A stretch of DNA of 64,000 bases from Kordia sp965283645 (GTDB lineage: Bacteria > Bacteroidota > Bacteroidia > Flavobacteriales > Flavobacteriaceae). Position 1 is the first letter of the stretch; each line of letters opens with the position of its first letter. The notes under the pieces were generated by a model that made no database searches, was not told the DNA's origin, and was given only the letters and a program-made list of their open reading frames with translations. The position numbers and the translations under genes are program-made. Shown here in pieces: positions 9,152-17,416 of this stretch. Location of the stretch: NCBI RefSeq assembly GCF_965283645.1, contig NZ_CBDIPG010000001.1:4092001-4156000 (forward strand). Reading direction: 5' to 3'.

Positions 9152-9949
9152 TTATTGTTTTATAAAAAACTCCATATAGAAGATAAAGATTGCCATGATA
9201 AAGATGAAATAGCCAAATCCTTTTTTGAGTTTTTTTCCATCGATAAAGTTTCCTAAATAGCTTCCGATAAAAATCCCTATCAATGAAATACTAGTGAACA
9301 AAGCTAAGAATTCCCAATTGATTTCCATGGTTAACGCATCACCCAAAAAGAAGCCTAATAAAGATTTAAACGCAATGATAATTAGTGAAGTGCCAACAGC
9401 AATTTTCATGTCTACATTGGCTAATAACACTAAAGCTGGAATAATGAGAAATCCGCCGCCAGCACCAATTATTCCTGTGATCGCACCAACTACTAAACCT
9501 TCAATTAAAATTAACGGATAATTATATGTTACGGTTCCTGTATTTTGTTTTGCTTTGCGTTCTTTTAGCATTGATAAAGCCGCAGGAAACATGAGTATGG
9601 CAAATAAGCCAAACATGCCCATACGACGTGTGAATTCAAATGTTCCTAGTGTGAATAATACATCTGGCAATGCAGGAACAACATAATAACGAACTAAGGT
9701 GACACCAATAATGGCAGGAATTCCGAAAACGATTGCGGTACGCCAGTCAACAAATCCTTTAAAGTGCTGTTTAAGTCCACCAACAAAAGCGCTAGTACCA
9801 ACGATAAATAGAGAATAGGCCGTTGCTATTTTTTCGTTAACAGAAAATAGATAAGCAAGCACAGGAACTGCTAATATAGAGCCGCCGCCGCCAATAAGAC
9901 CTAGTGATATTCCAATAATCAAGGCACTAACATAGCCAAGTATCTCCAT
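9152..9949 (-). CDS. TauE/SafE family sulfite exporter-like permease
   Basis: A 265-residue permease with about eight membrane helices. It has the internal duplication typical of TauE/SafE: GISLGLIGGGGSILAVPVL at the N-terminus and VGAITGIIGAGGGFLIIPAL near residue 150. In sulfide-oxidation clusters this family exports sulfite or related sulfur oxyanions made by persulfide dioxygenases. Here it lies between the CstB-like gene and the Crp/Fnr gene on the same strand. Its own operator is at 10002-10015. The substrate is inferred from family and context. Confidence 0.87.
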   Translation of the reverse strand: MEILGYVSALIIGISLGLIGGGGSILAVPVLAYLFSVNEKIATAYSLFIVGTSAFVGGLKQHFKGFVDWRTAIVFGIPAIIGVTLVRYYVVPALPDVLFTLGTFEFTRRMGMFGLFAILMFPAALSMLKERKAKQNTGTVTYNYPLILIEGLVVGAITGIIGAGGGFLIIPALVLLANVDMKIAVGTSLIIIAFKSLLGFFLGDALTMEINWEFLALFTSISLIGIFIGSYLGNFIDGKKLKKGFGYFIFIMAIFIFYMEFFIKQ

Positions 9950-10001
9950 AGTTATTTTGTTGTTTGTCAGTGCAAAATACAGAACCTGCAGTGAGCTAGC
10001 A

Positions 10002-10015
10002 GTAACTAAAGTTAC
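10002..10015. promoter_or_regulatory. Crp/Fnr-type operator upstream of the TauE/SafE gene
   Basis: GTAACTAAAGTTAC, 52 bp before the TauE/SafE start and only 4 bp beyond the 3' end of the Crp/Fnr gene. Same perfect half-sites as the other four copies. Confidence 0.74.
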
Positions 10016-10019
10016 ATAT

Positions 10020-10664
10020 TTAGGCTAAATTTATAATTTTAATATGATTTCTATGCAATTCTATACGCCCCATTTGTTCTAATTTCTTTAAAAGCCTAGA
10101 AATAACAACGCGCGAACTATGTAAATCGTATGCAATTTCTTGATGTGTATTGTGAATTGTCGTTGTTTTATTGACACGGACTTTTTCTTTTAGATAGTTG
10201 AGTAATCGTTGGTCCATCTTTTCAAACGCAACACTATCTAGAATATGAAGTACTTCATTTAAACGCGTGTGGTAACTTTGAAAGACAAAATTTCGCCACG
10301 ATTTGTAGTTTGCTGTCCATTCTTCCATTTTTTGTACGGGCACCATGATAAGTGTTGTATCGCGTTCAGCAACTGCTTTTATTTCACTTTTGGTTTGTCC
10401 CATGCAACAGTTCATTGTCATAGAACAGGTTTCTCCACTTTCTAAATAGTACAATAGCAATTCGTCACCTTCTTTGTCTTCTCGCATTATTTTGATAGCA
10501 CCAGAAATTAATAATGGCATACTACGTACATAATCGCCAATTGACAGCATTGTAAAACCAGCAGGAACTTCTTTGTACGTGCCTACTTGCGCAATTTCGT
10601 TTAGTAAATCTTCTTCGAAAAGATGACCGTAATTGTCTTTAAGCTCTTGAATCATGAATTGCAT
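10020..10664 (-). CDS. Crp/Fnr family transcriptional regulator of the sulfur module
   Basis: A 214-residue regulator with an N-terminal cyclic-nucleotide-binding-like beta roll (about 25-130) and a C-terminal Crp-type winged helix. Its recognition helix lies in HQEIAYDLHSSRVVISRLLKKL (about 170-192, read in two parts). A cysteine cluster, ETCSMTMNCCMG (Cys near residues 80, 86 and 87), sits in the sensor domain and could be the reactive sulfur or redox sensor; this is inference. A GTAAC-N4-GTTAC site 78 bp upstream suggests autoregulation, and the same site precedes each neighbouring sulfur gene unit. Confidence 0.88.
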   Translation of the reverse strand: MQFMIQELKDNYGHLFEEDLLNEIAQVGTYKEVPAGFTMLSIGDYVRSMPLLISGAIKIMREDKEGDELLLYYLESGETCSMTMNCCMGQTKSEIKAVAERDTTLIMVPVQKMEEWTANYKSWRNFVFQSYHTRLNEVLHILDSVAFEKMDQRLLNYLKEKVRVNKTTTIHNTHQEIAYDLHSSRVVISRLLKKLEQMGRIELHRNHIKIINLA

Positions 10665-10742
10665 TTTGAACTTTACTATTTTTAGTTAAAAATACTGAAA
10701 GTATTTAAAATCCAAAAGTATCGTTTTTTGTAAACGTACTCA

Positions 10743-10756
10743 GTAACAATGGTTAC
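10743..10756. promoter_or_regulatory. Crp/Fnr-type operator upstream of its own regulator gene
   Basis: GTAACAATGGTTAC, 78 bp upstream of the Crp/Fnr start at 10664. It is the fifth copy of the motif and implies autoregulation. Confidence 0.72.
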
Positions 10757-10817
10757 AAATGTTTTTTAATGCAGAATATTCAACTGAAGTTTTGAGAATA
10801 CTTTTTTGTAGATACTT

Positions 10818-10988
10818 TTAAACTGCCTTCAAGGCTTCAATTTGCTTCATAACAGCTTCCGCTTCCGCAGTTTTTTGATCACTTAGTTTTCTGTTTGAGG
10901 AAGAAAGATCAAAGGCTTGTTTGGTCAATTTTGAATATTGATTGTAGAGTTTTTCTTTTTCTGATTTTTTCTTAAATAATCCTAACAT
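10818..10988 (-). CDS. Lacal_2735 family small protein
   Basis: A 56-residue protein read from ATG 10988 to TAA 10818. It begins MLGLFKKKSEKEKLYNQYSK, contains SSNRKLSDQKTAEAEAVMKQ and ends IEALKAV. This matches the Lacal_2735 family of very short, charged, helical proteins that I recognise from flavobacteria. There is no signal peptide or catalytic motif; it is probably a coiled-coil protein of unknown role. The 282 bp further upstream contain no gene I can support. Confidence 0.8.
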   Translation of the reverse strand: MLGLFKKKSEKEKLYNQYSKLTKQAFDLSSSNRKLSDQKTAEAEAVMKQIEALKAV

Positions 10989-11270
10989 AATTTTTTTCTT
11001 AATTTATTAGCATGTTAAAGATACGACTTAAAAAGCATCTTCGCTAGTATGTAGTAATGTAGCGGGCATACTTTATTATTATTTTAACAGCAACTGTTAA
11101 AAAAGTTTAAAATTAAAATTTCATAAAGTAGGTAAAACAAAAAACCACATCAGACGATATGGTTTCGATTTATTTTTTAGATTCTTTTTTGTTGATAGTA
11201 TTAGAAAATCTATAACTTCAATATGTGTGGTTGTAGCTTTTCGTAACAAAAAATAAACTAACGAATTGTT

Positions 11271-11969
11271 TTATTTTGTTATTTCCTTTTGTTTTTTACG
11301 TAAATCAGTATTATATACAATACTAAATTGTAAATATCCTTTTCCAGTTGTGCGTACACGTTGGTACAACATTCCTGATTGCAGATTTATGTTTTTATTT
11401 AATTGATATCCAATACCGCCATACAAACGATTTCGATCAAATAATTCCTCTTGTCCGTTCACGAAAATTTCATTGTACACACCAAAGAAAAACGTTCCCG
11501 TTTCTATGACAGGTTTATTTACAGGAATAAACAACATTAATCGGTAGCGAAAACGTGTTTTAAAATCATCTTCAACCCAACGTTGTTCAGCTCTGTAACG
11601 ATGTTCAAATTTTACGCGTCCTAATGTATTGTTCGTAATTAATTGTTGCCAAATACGGTGTTCTTCCGTTTCTGGACTATCACGTTCACTATCAAACACA
11701 AAACTTCCAATGTACGCATAACCAGCAGTTGCAAAGGCATTTTTGGTAAAGTGATAATTCAGTCCTGTTCGTAACAACCATTGCTCCGTGTTGTTTGGAA
11801 AAACAGTATGATTACGAAATTGTACTTCCGTGTGTATGCTAAACTTTTCACTGATACGATTTGACCCAAAATACATGAGCCAGTTTCCTGTTTCGTCTTG
11901 ACTCCAACTTGCGAGCGGAATCATGAAAAGTACAAGTAAAACGGTGCTTAGTTTCTGATTTAAACTCAT
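11271..11969 (-). CDS. DUF2490 domain outer-membrane-like protein
   Basis: A 232-residue exported protein. A signal peptide (LLVLFMIPLASWSQ) is followed by alternating amphipathic beta strands with aromatic girdles, for example NWLMYFGSNRISEKFSIHTE and RVKFEHRYRAEQRWVED. This pattern and length fit DUF2490, predicted outer-membrane beta barrels common in Bacteroidetes. It is the last gene of the leftward SulP/USP/carbonic anhydrase block, 2 bp from the carbonic anhydrase gene. A contribution to bicarbonate or anion passage across the outer membrane would fit but is not shown by the sequence. Confidence 0.78.
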   Translation of the reverse strand: MSLNQKLSTVLLVLFMIPLASWSQDETGNWLMYFGSNRISEKFSIHTEVQFRNHTVFPNNTEQWLLRTGLNYHFTKNAFATAGYAYIGSFVFDSERDSPETEEHRIWQQLITNNTLGRVKFEHRYRAEQRWVEDDFKTRFRYRLMLFIPVNKPVIETGTFFFGVYNEIFVNGQEELFDRNRLYGGIGYQLNKNINLQSGMLYQRVRTTGKGYLQFSIVYNTDLRKKQKEITK

Positions 11970-11971
11970 TC

Positions 11972-12598
11972 TTAAAAAAACGTTACTTTACCATTACTGA
12001 TATCGTACATTCCGCCCACAATTTTAATATCTCCATCTTCTTCAAGTTGTGCTAATACGGGGCTTTTTTTACGAATATTTTCAATAGTCATTTCTACGTT
12101 TTTAACAGCTACATTATTTACAAATTCAATATTTTTTGAATTACGTAAAGCTTCATCTGTTGGCTCTGTAACGGCTTCTACTGCAGGTTCAATTTTATTA
12201 ATTAATGCTGTTAAGTTGCCAAGTCGTGCATGATCACAAGCTCCTTTTACAGCTCCACAAGCCGTATGTCCTAAAACAACAATTACTTTTGTTCCGGCTA
12301 GTTTACAAGCAAATTCCATGCTTCCTAAAATGTCTTCATTGACAAAGTTTCCAGCAATACGAACACTAAAAATATCTCCAATTCCTTGATCAAAAATTAA
12401 TTCTGAAGAAACTCTCGAATCAATACAACTCAATACCGTAGCAAACGGATATTGTCCAGTACTTGTGTCCGAAACCTGATCTAATAAATCACGGCTTACT
12501 TGCGTATTTTGTACAAATCTATCGTTTCCATCTACCAATGCTTGTATAGATGAATCAGGAGTCATTATAGCTTGTGTTTCTTTTGTTTGTGCTTTCAT
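11972..12598 (-). CDS. Beta-class carbonic anhydrase
   Basis: A 208-residue beta-carbonic anhydrase catalysing CO2/bicarbonate interconversion. Zn ligands and the catalytic dyad are visible in LSCIDSRVSSELIFDQ (Cys, Asp-Arg) and LGHTACGAVKGA (His and Cys), with FSVRIAGNFV between them. No signal peptide is present, so it should be cytoplasmic. It lies 2 bp upstream of the DUF2490 gene and 55 bp downstream of the universal stress gene, in the same leftward block as a SulP transporter. This suggests a bicarbonate uptake and hydration unit. Confidence 0.93.
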   Translation of the reverse strand: MKAQTKETQAIMTPDSSIQALVDGNDRFVQNTQVSRDLLDQVSDTSTGQYPFATVLSCIDSRVSSELIFDQGIGDIFSVRIAGNFVNEDILGSMEFACKLAGTKVIVVLGHTACGAVKGACDHARLGNLTALINKIEPAVEAVTEPTDEALRNSKNIEFVNNVAVKNVEMTIENIRKKSPVLAQLEEDGDIKIVGGMYDISNGKVTFF

Positions 12599-12653
12599 AT
12601 AGCTTTGTTTAATCTAGTTTTTTGTTGTTAATATATGTAAATGTGCACCGTTA

Positions 12654-13481
12654 TTATTGTAATTGTATAGTTGATGAGTTCTTTACAATTAGAATTGGTA
12701 CGTTAATTTTATGAATAGCTTCTTTGATATTTGTTCTAAGGTTTTTGAAGCGCGAATTTGTTTTTGATTGTTGATTTACGCACAATAATCCAATATTATT
12801 TTTGGCAACATAGGTTGCAATATTGTCCATAGTACTAGAATTACTTTCAAACTCGTAAGTTATCACGTTTTCTGTTTTTGATGCTACTTTCTTTGTATTT
12901 TTTTCTGTTTCAGTACGTACATGAAATTGCTTAATTGGATTTTTAATACTTCTTCGCAAATCAGTCGTAATTCCTTGCGGTAAATCTGCGGTAGTTGTAT
13001 TTAACAATCCTAAAGACATTGCTTCTACAGCATTTATTGTATTGTTTTTTCCAGAAATTAACACAGAACCATTAAATTTTTTCAAAATGAATTTCGTAAA
13101 ACTATCCCCTAAAAAACCGAAGAATCTTGGCGGACGCTTTCCTAATACAATAATATCAGGCTTTACACTTTCAATTTCATCGAGCACTTCATTTTTTAAA
13201 TTCCCCAAACGAAAACTTGCATTCATTTTAATGTTTTCTCGCTTTGAAATCTCTCGAACCAACGTTCGTAGCTTTTGCTTCGTTTTATAGCGCTCTTCAT
13301 CAATCGTTCGCATGGCTGAATATTGATTTTCATATTCGGCAATGTCTGAAGGTTTTAAAACATGAAAAACGTCAATACTTCCGTTGATAATCTTTGCAAG
13401 ATTTATAGCGTTATCTAAAGCTTTTGTAGCCGATTTAGATAGATCAGTTAAAACAAGTAATTTATATTTTGGGTTGCTCAT
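12654..13481 (-). CDS. Universal stress protein, tandem UspA-like domains
   Basis: A 275-residue protein with two UspA-fold halves. The first half is canonical: YKLLVLTDLSKSATKALDNA at the start, then IIVLGKRPPR and GFLGDSFTKFILKKFNGSVL, which fits the ATP-binding G-x2-G-x9-G(S/T) signature. The second half (about 150-275) is divergent and ends VPILIVKNSS. It lies between the frameshifted SulP gene and the carbonic anhydrase gene. In such blocks it may regulate transport, but that is inference. Confidence 0.85.
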   Translation of the reverse strand: MSNPKYKLLVLTDLSKSATKALDNAINLAKIINGSIDVFHVLKPSDIAEYENQYSAMRTIDEERYKTKQKLRTLVREISKRENIKMNASFRLGNLKNEVLDEIESVKPDIIVLGKRPPRFFGFLGDSFTKFILKKFNGSVLISGKNNTINAVEAMSLGLLNTTTADLPQGITTDLRRSIKNPIKQFHVRTETEKNTKKVASKTENVITYEFESNSSTMDNIATYVAKNNIGLLCVNQQSKTNSRFKNLRTNIKEAIHKINVPILIVKNSSTIQLQ

Positions 13482-13508
13482 GATGCTAAATTTTAATGGT
13501 TAAAAATG

Positions 13509-15102
13509 TTAGGCACTTTTTGGTCTGAGTTGGAAAAACTCAATAAAACTTTTTGGATTTTCAATTGTTCCACGCTCCGAAATTAACTTAATGTCAATGT
13601 TTCTATTACGCGCTTTTTCTGAGAAATCTTCCAATATTTCAATAATATCATTATCCAAGAAACGCGTTTTACGCACATCCAATTCTAAGAATGTATCTCT
13701 TGGTAAATTGTCTAATTCTTTTAAGATTGTCGCTTTGTTGAAGAATGTTACTTCTTCGGCTAATGTCATTTTAATTCTATGCTTTCCGTTACTTTTATCT
13801 TCAATATGTAAAAAGTGTGAATTTTGGAAGCTTTTAATCAATACTACTACAATACCAACAGCAAGTCCTAATCCAATTCCCCATAAAAGATCGATAAAAA
13901 CAATTCCTAAAATAGTAACTATAAAAGGTATAAATTGCTTCCAACCTGCATGGTACATTTTTTTAAATAAAGAAGGTTTTGCTAATTTGTATCCTACGAT
14001 TAATAAGATAGCAGCTAGTACGGATAATGGAATCATGTTTAATAATGTTGGAATCAAAACCACAGAAATCAATAATAAGAAACCGTGAATAATTGCCGAC
14101 ATTTTTGTTTTTCCACCTGATTGGATGTTTGCAGAACTACGAACAATTACTTGTGTAATTGGCAATCCACCAATTAATCCTGAAAGCACATTTCCTGTTC
14201 CTTGTGCTAATAATTCTTTATTTGTTGGTGTTACACGTTTGATTGGATCTAACTTATCGGTTGCTTCTACACATAATAAGGTTTCCAAACTTGCTACAAC
14301 AGCAATCGTAATTCCCGTAATCCAAATAGCAGGATCATTAATGGCTGTAAAGTTTGGAAAACTAAATTGTCCAAGGAAAGAATTAAAATCATCTGGCACT
14401 GGAACACTTACTAAATGTTCTGAAGAAATACCATATGTTGTGTTACCTTTTGTAACTATAAAATATAAAATTCCTAACGCTACAGCGACTAACGGTCCTT
14501 GAATTAACTTGAAAATTTTGCCTTTTTTAGATAAAACCGTATTCCAAAGAATTAAAATTCCTAATCCAATTAACAGCAATAATAGTAGCGCCTGGGCTGA
14601 TATGATTTACGGCATTAAAAATTTCTGAGAATGTATTTTGTCCATCTACTTGGATAAATGAAAAATCACCTTCTGGATCTGAATCATATCCAAAAAAGTG
14701 TGGAATTTGTTTCAGAATAATAATGATTCCGATACCTGTAAGCATTCCTTTGATCACAGACGATGGAAAGAAATAACCAATAATTCCAAATTTTAAAACA
14801 CCGAAAATAAGTTGAATAACTCCACCAATTATAACCGCAACTAAAAAGTTTTGATATCCAAGTGTTTTAATTGCAACAAGCACTATTACTGCCAAACCTG
14901 CAGCTGGTCCACTCACTCCGACTTGCGAACCGCTAATAGCTCCAACAACAATACCACCAATAATTCCAGCAATTAAGCCAGAAAATAGTGGCGCACCACT
15001 AGCTAAGGCAATACCTAAACACAGTGGAAGTGCAACGAAGAAAACGACGATACTAGCGGGGAAATCCGCTTTTAAATTTTTAAATGGATTTGAACTATTC
15101 AT
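13509..15102 (-). pseudogene. SulP family anion transporter with C-terminal STAS domain, frameshifted
   Basis: A SulP/BicA-like permease interrupted by one frameshift. The N-terminal 191-codon frame (from ATG 15102) holds the first helices, including ASIVVFFVALPLCLGIALAS and the GVSGPAAGLAVIV signature. It runs out of frame at HISPGA and stops at 14527. The rest, beginning with a Leu-rich helix and IGLGILILWNTV, continues in another frame to 13509 and ends in a STAS domain (TFLELDVRKTRFLDNDIIEI). A single extra base near 14586, or two missing, would restore an intact protein of about 530 residues. With carbonic anhydrase downstream, bicarbonate uptake was the likely role. A sequencing error cannot be excluded. 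Confidence 0.85.
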
Positions 15103-15297
15103 GATGGTAATAATGTTTTTTTGAGAACTGAAACTGCAAAGTTCAATTTGCTTTAAATCAATTCGTTGTTAGCTAATTTTATTGTTTTGTGTAAAATAGA
15201 ATAGAAGAAAAATACTCCAATACTTGGTTTGTGATGAGTGGAGAATAATTCTGGAAACGCATGCAACAAGCACGTGAATTTTTGATGAATTTGTATT

Positions 15298-15627
15298 TTA
15301 TATGTGTTCCGGAGGCGGAATCAATATTTCGATGCTGTGAGAAGCATCTAACTGTAGTTTGTAAAAATGTGTTGTAGTACTGTAAACAGCTGTATCTGTT
15401 ACAGAAAAGTTAGTGGTATACGGTCTTACTTTTTCGTTTTCTTCAAACGTATCTTCAACTTCTTCTTTATCAGTATCATCTTCCCAATCAATATCAACTA
15501 ATTCATAATTTGCATCAGAAAATGATGAAAAAACTTGTGAAATAGGTTGTAAAATCATCACAATAAGCACCAAAGCAAAGGAAATTTGCTTTATGATATT
15601 AAATATATGTGAATCTTTATACGACAT
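15298..15627 (-). CDS. Small single-pass membrane protein of unknown function
   Basis: A 109-residue protein with one hydrophobic segment (about residues 12-33, ISFALVLIVMILQPISQVF), an acidic stretch (DWEDDTDKEEVEDTFEENE) and a C-terminus ending ILIPPPEHI. It starts directly after the TetR stop codon (adjacent on the same strand), so the two are translationally linked. The next gene downstream is the SulP transporter, 195 bp away. I do not recognise the family; it may be an accessory protein to the transporter, but this is speculative. Confidence 0.6.
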   Translation of the reverse strand: MSYKDSHIFNIIKQISFALVLIVMILQPISQVFSSFSDANYELVDIDWEDDTDKEEVEDTFEENEKVRPYTTNFSVTDTAVYSTTTHFYKLQLDASHSIEILIPPPEHI

Positions 15628-16296
15628 TTATTTTATTGCTTTAAAAACTAAATCGGTGTAAAACTTCACAATGAAGTCAACACCTTCTTTTACATCTGTT
15701 AACGATGGTAAATGTTCTGAAAAGTAACGCTGTTTGTGCGCACCTTCAATAACCGTTGAAACCAACATGTGTGGAAATTCAAAATCAGAATTAACTTCTG
15801 AAACAAAACTACTCACACGTTGTACAACACGTTTGTACACTTTATAATATCCTTTTTCATTTTCAGAATCTATTTCTTTGGTATGATATGCCTTTGAAGA
15901 TTCTGCTATGATAATTCTATTTAAAATGACTTCGTTGATGTATGAAAACGAATTATCTACATCAACTTTTTGCGTCAAAATGTTAATAGCAGAAGAAAGC
16001 TTTTCCTCTTTCGATAACAAATTGGTAGTTGCAAAAACAAGTTTGTATTCAACCCAACTCCAATACCAACAATTTAAATACACTAAAAGCATGTGTTTGC
16101 TTTCAAAATAACGATAAATTGAACTTTCGTTAGAGCCAATGGATTGTCCTAATTTCTTGAACGTAAACGATTCAAAACCTAATTCATCAATCATTTCGAT
16201 ACTGCGCGATACAATTTTTTTCCCCAATTCCGAAGACTCAGGATTTTTAGTGTAAAGCTCCTCGCTAATAACAATATGTATTTGTAGATTTTCCAT
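15628..16296 (-). CDS. TetR family transcriptional regulator
   Basis: A regulator of about 222 residues with an N-terminal TetR helix-turn-helix (FTFKKLGQSIGSNESSIYRY, then FESKHMLL) and a helical ligand-binding domain with no recognised signature. The start at ATG 16296 (MENLQIHI) is preferred to ATG 16305, because the predicted promoter (-7 box at 16308-16315) would place the transcript start next to 16305. Its promoter spacer contains a perfect 21-bp palindrome, probably its own operator. It heads the leftward unit with the small membrane protein and perhaps the SulP block. Confidence 0.85.
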   Translation of the reverse strand: MENLQIHIVISEELYTKNPESSELGKKIVSRSIEMIDELGFESFTFKKLGQSIGSNESSIYRYFESKHMLLVYLNCWYWSWVEYKLVFATTNLLSKEEKLSSAINILTQKVDVDNSFSYINEVILNRIIIAESSKAYHTKEIDSENEKGYYKVYKRVVQRVSSFVSEVNSDFEFPHMLVSTVIEGAHKQRYFSEHLPSLTDVKEGVDFIVKFYTDLVFKAIK

Positions 16297-16307
16297 ACTA
16301 ATCATAA

Positions 16308-16340
16308 CAAATATAATAGTAATACTATTATAAAATCAAA
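16308..16340 (-). promoter_or_regulatory. TetR promoter with embedded palindromic operator
   Basis: On the minus strand a TTTG (complement of 16337-16340), a 21-bp spacer and TATATTTG (complement of 16308-16315) match the Bacteroidetes TTTG-N19-21-TAnnTTTG promoter. The segment 16312-16332 is a perfect palindrome: arm TATAATAGTA, one central base, arm TACTATTATA. It overlaps the -7 box, as expected for TetR autorepression. Confidence 0.68.
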
Positions 16341-16455
16341 GTTTAACTCTTTTTTTTGAAAAAAAAGATGTTGATTGACGTCAGTAATATTCTGAAAAGC
16401 CCTAAATACAAGTGTTTTAAAATGATTTACAGGTATATTATTCTGAAATAATATG

Positions 16456-16463
16456 TATTTTTG
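16456..16463 (+). promoter_or_regulatory. Probable -7 box upstream of era
   Basis: TATTTTTG followed by CCACC fits the Bacteroidetes -7 consensus TAnnTTTG, about 65 bp upstream of the era start. No convincing -33 element was found. Confidence 0.45.
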
Positions 16464-16528
16464 CCACCGAATGACACGTATAAAAAACGCAATATTGCTA
16501 TGATTTATTCGTGATGACCATAAAATAT

Positions 16529-17413
16529 ATGACACACAAAGCAGGATTTGTAAATATTATCGGAAATCCAAATGTTGGAAAATCAACATTAATGAACGCG
16601 TTTATTGGAGAAAAACTTTCCATTATTACTTCTAAAGCGCAAACAACCCGACATCGAATTTTAGGAATTGTCAACGGAGACGATTTTCAAGTAATTTTAT
16701 CTGATACGCCAGGAATTATAAAACCAGCGTACGAATTACAATCATCTATGATGGACTTTGTAAAATCGGCATTTGAAGATGCAGATGTGTTAATATATAT
16801 GGTTGAAATTGGTGAAAAAAGCTTAAAAGATGAAGCATTCTTCAAAAAAATTATCAACTCTAAAATTCCAGTATTATTACTTTTAAATAAGATCGATAAA
16901 TCTTCTCAAGAAGAATTAGAATCACAAATGGATTTGTGGAAAGAAAAAGTGCCAACGGCAGAAATATATCCAATTTCAGCATTGGAAAACTTCAATGTGT
17001 CGGAAGTATTTTCAAGAATTATAGAATTGCTTCCAGCTTCACCAGCATTTTATCCAAAAGATCAATTAACTGATAAACCAGAACGTTTTTTCGTAAACGA
17101 GTCTATTCGTGAGAAAATTCTAATCAATTACAAAAAAGAAATTCCCTATGCTGTCGAAGTTGAAACAGAGGAGTTTTTTGAAGAAGAAAACATCATACGT
17201 ATTCGTTCGGTAATTATGGTTGAGCGTGAAACTCAAAAAGGAATTCTTATTGGGCACAAAGGAAACGCATTAAAAACTGTTGGAATTCAAGCTCGTAAAG
17301 ACTTAGAGAAGTTTTTTGGAAAGCAAATTCATATCGAATTATATGTAAAAGTTAATAAAAATTGGCGTAGCAATGCCAAGCAATTACGTCGCTTTGGGTA
17401 CAACAATAAGTAA
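16529..17413 (+). CDS. era: GTPase Era, 30S ribosome biogenesis
   Basis: A 294-residue Era. The N-terminal G domain shows G1 GNPNVGKSTLMN, the switch region SKAQTTRHRI, G3 DTPG and G4 NKID. The C-terminal KH domain carries IRSVIMVERETQKGILIGHKGNALK near residues 225-260 (in two parts). Era binds the 3' end of 16S rRNA in 30S maturation. ATG 16529 (MTHKAGFVNIIG) is chosen because it matches the compact start of the family; the in-frame GTG and ATG at 16511-16514 would add six residues. The choice-of-anchor lipoprotein gene starts 3 bp after its stop. Confidence 0.95.
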   Translation: MTHKAGFVNIIGNPNVGKSTLMNAFIGEKLSIITSKAQTTRHRILGIVNGDDFQVILSDTPGIIKPAYELQSSMMDFVKSAFEDADVLIYMVEIGEKSLKDEAFFKKIINSKIPVLLLLNKIDKSSQEELESQMDLWKEKVPTAEIYPISALENFNVSEVFSRIIELLPASPAFYPKDQLTDKPERFFVNESIREKILINYKKEIPYAVEVETEEFFEEENIIRIRSVIMVERETQKGILIGHKGNALKTVGIQARKDLEKFFGKQIHIELYVKVNKNWRSNAKQLRRFGYNNK

Positions 17414-17416
17414 TAC

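Noticed and set aside
13591..14502. Long open frames on the plus strand opposite the SulP gene
   Set aside because: They are antisense shadows; the minus-strand frames encode clear SulP helices and a STAS domain.
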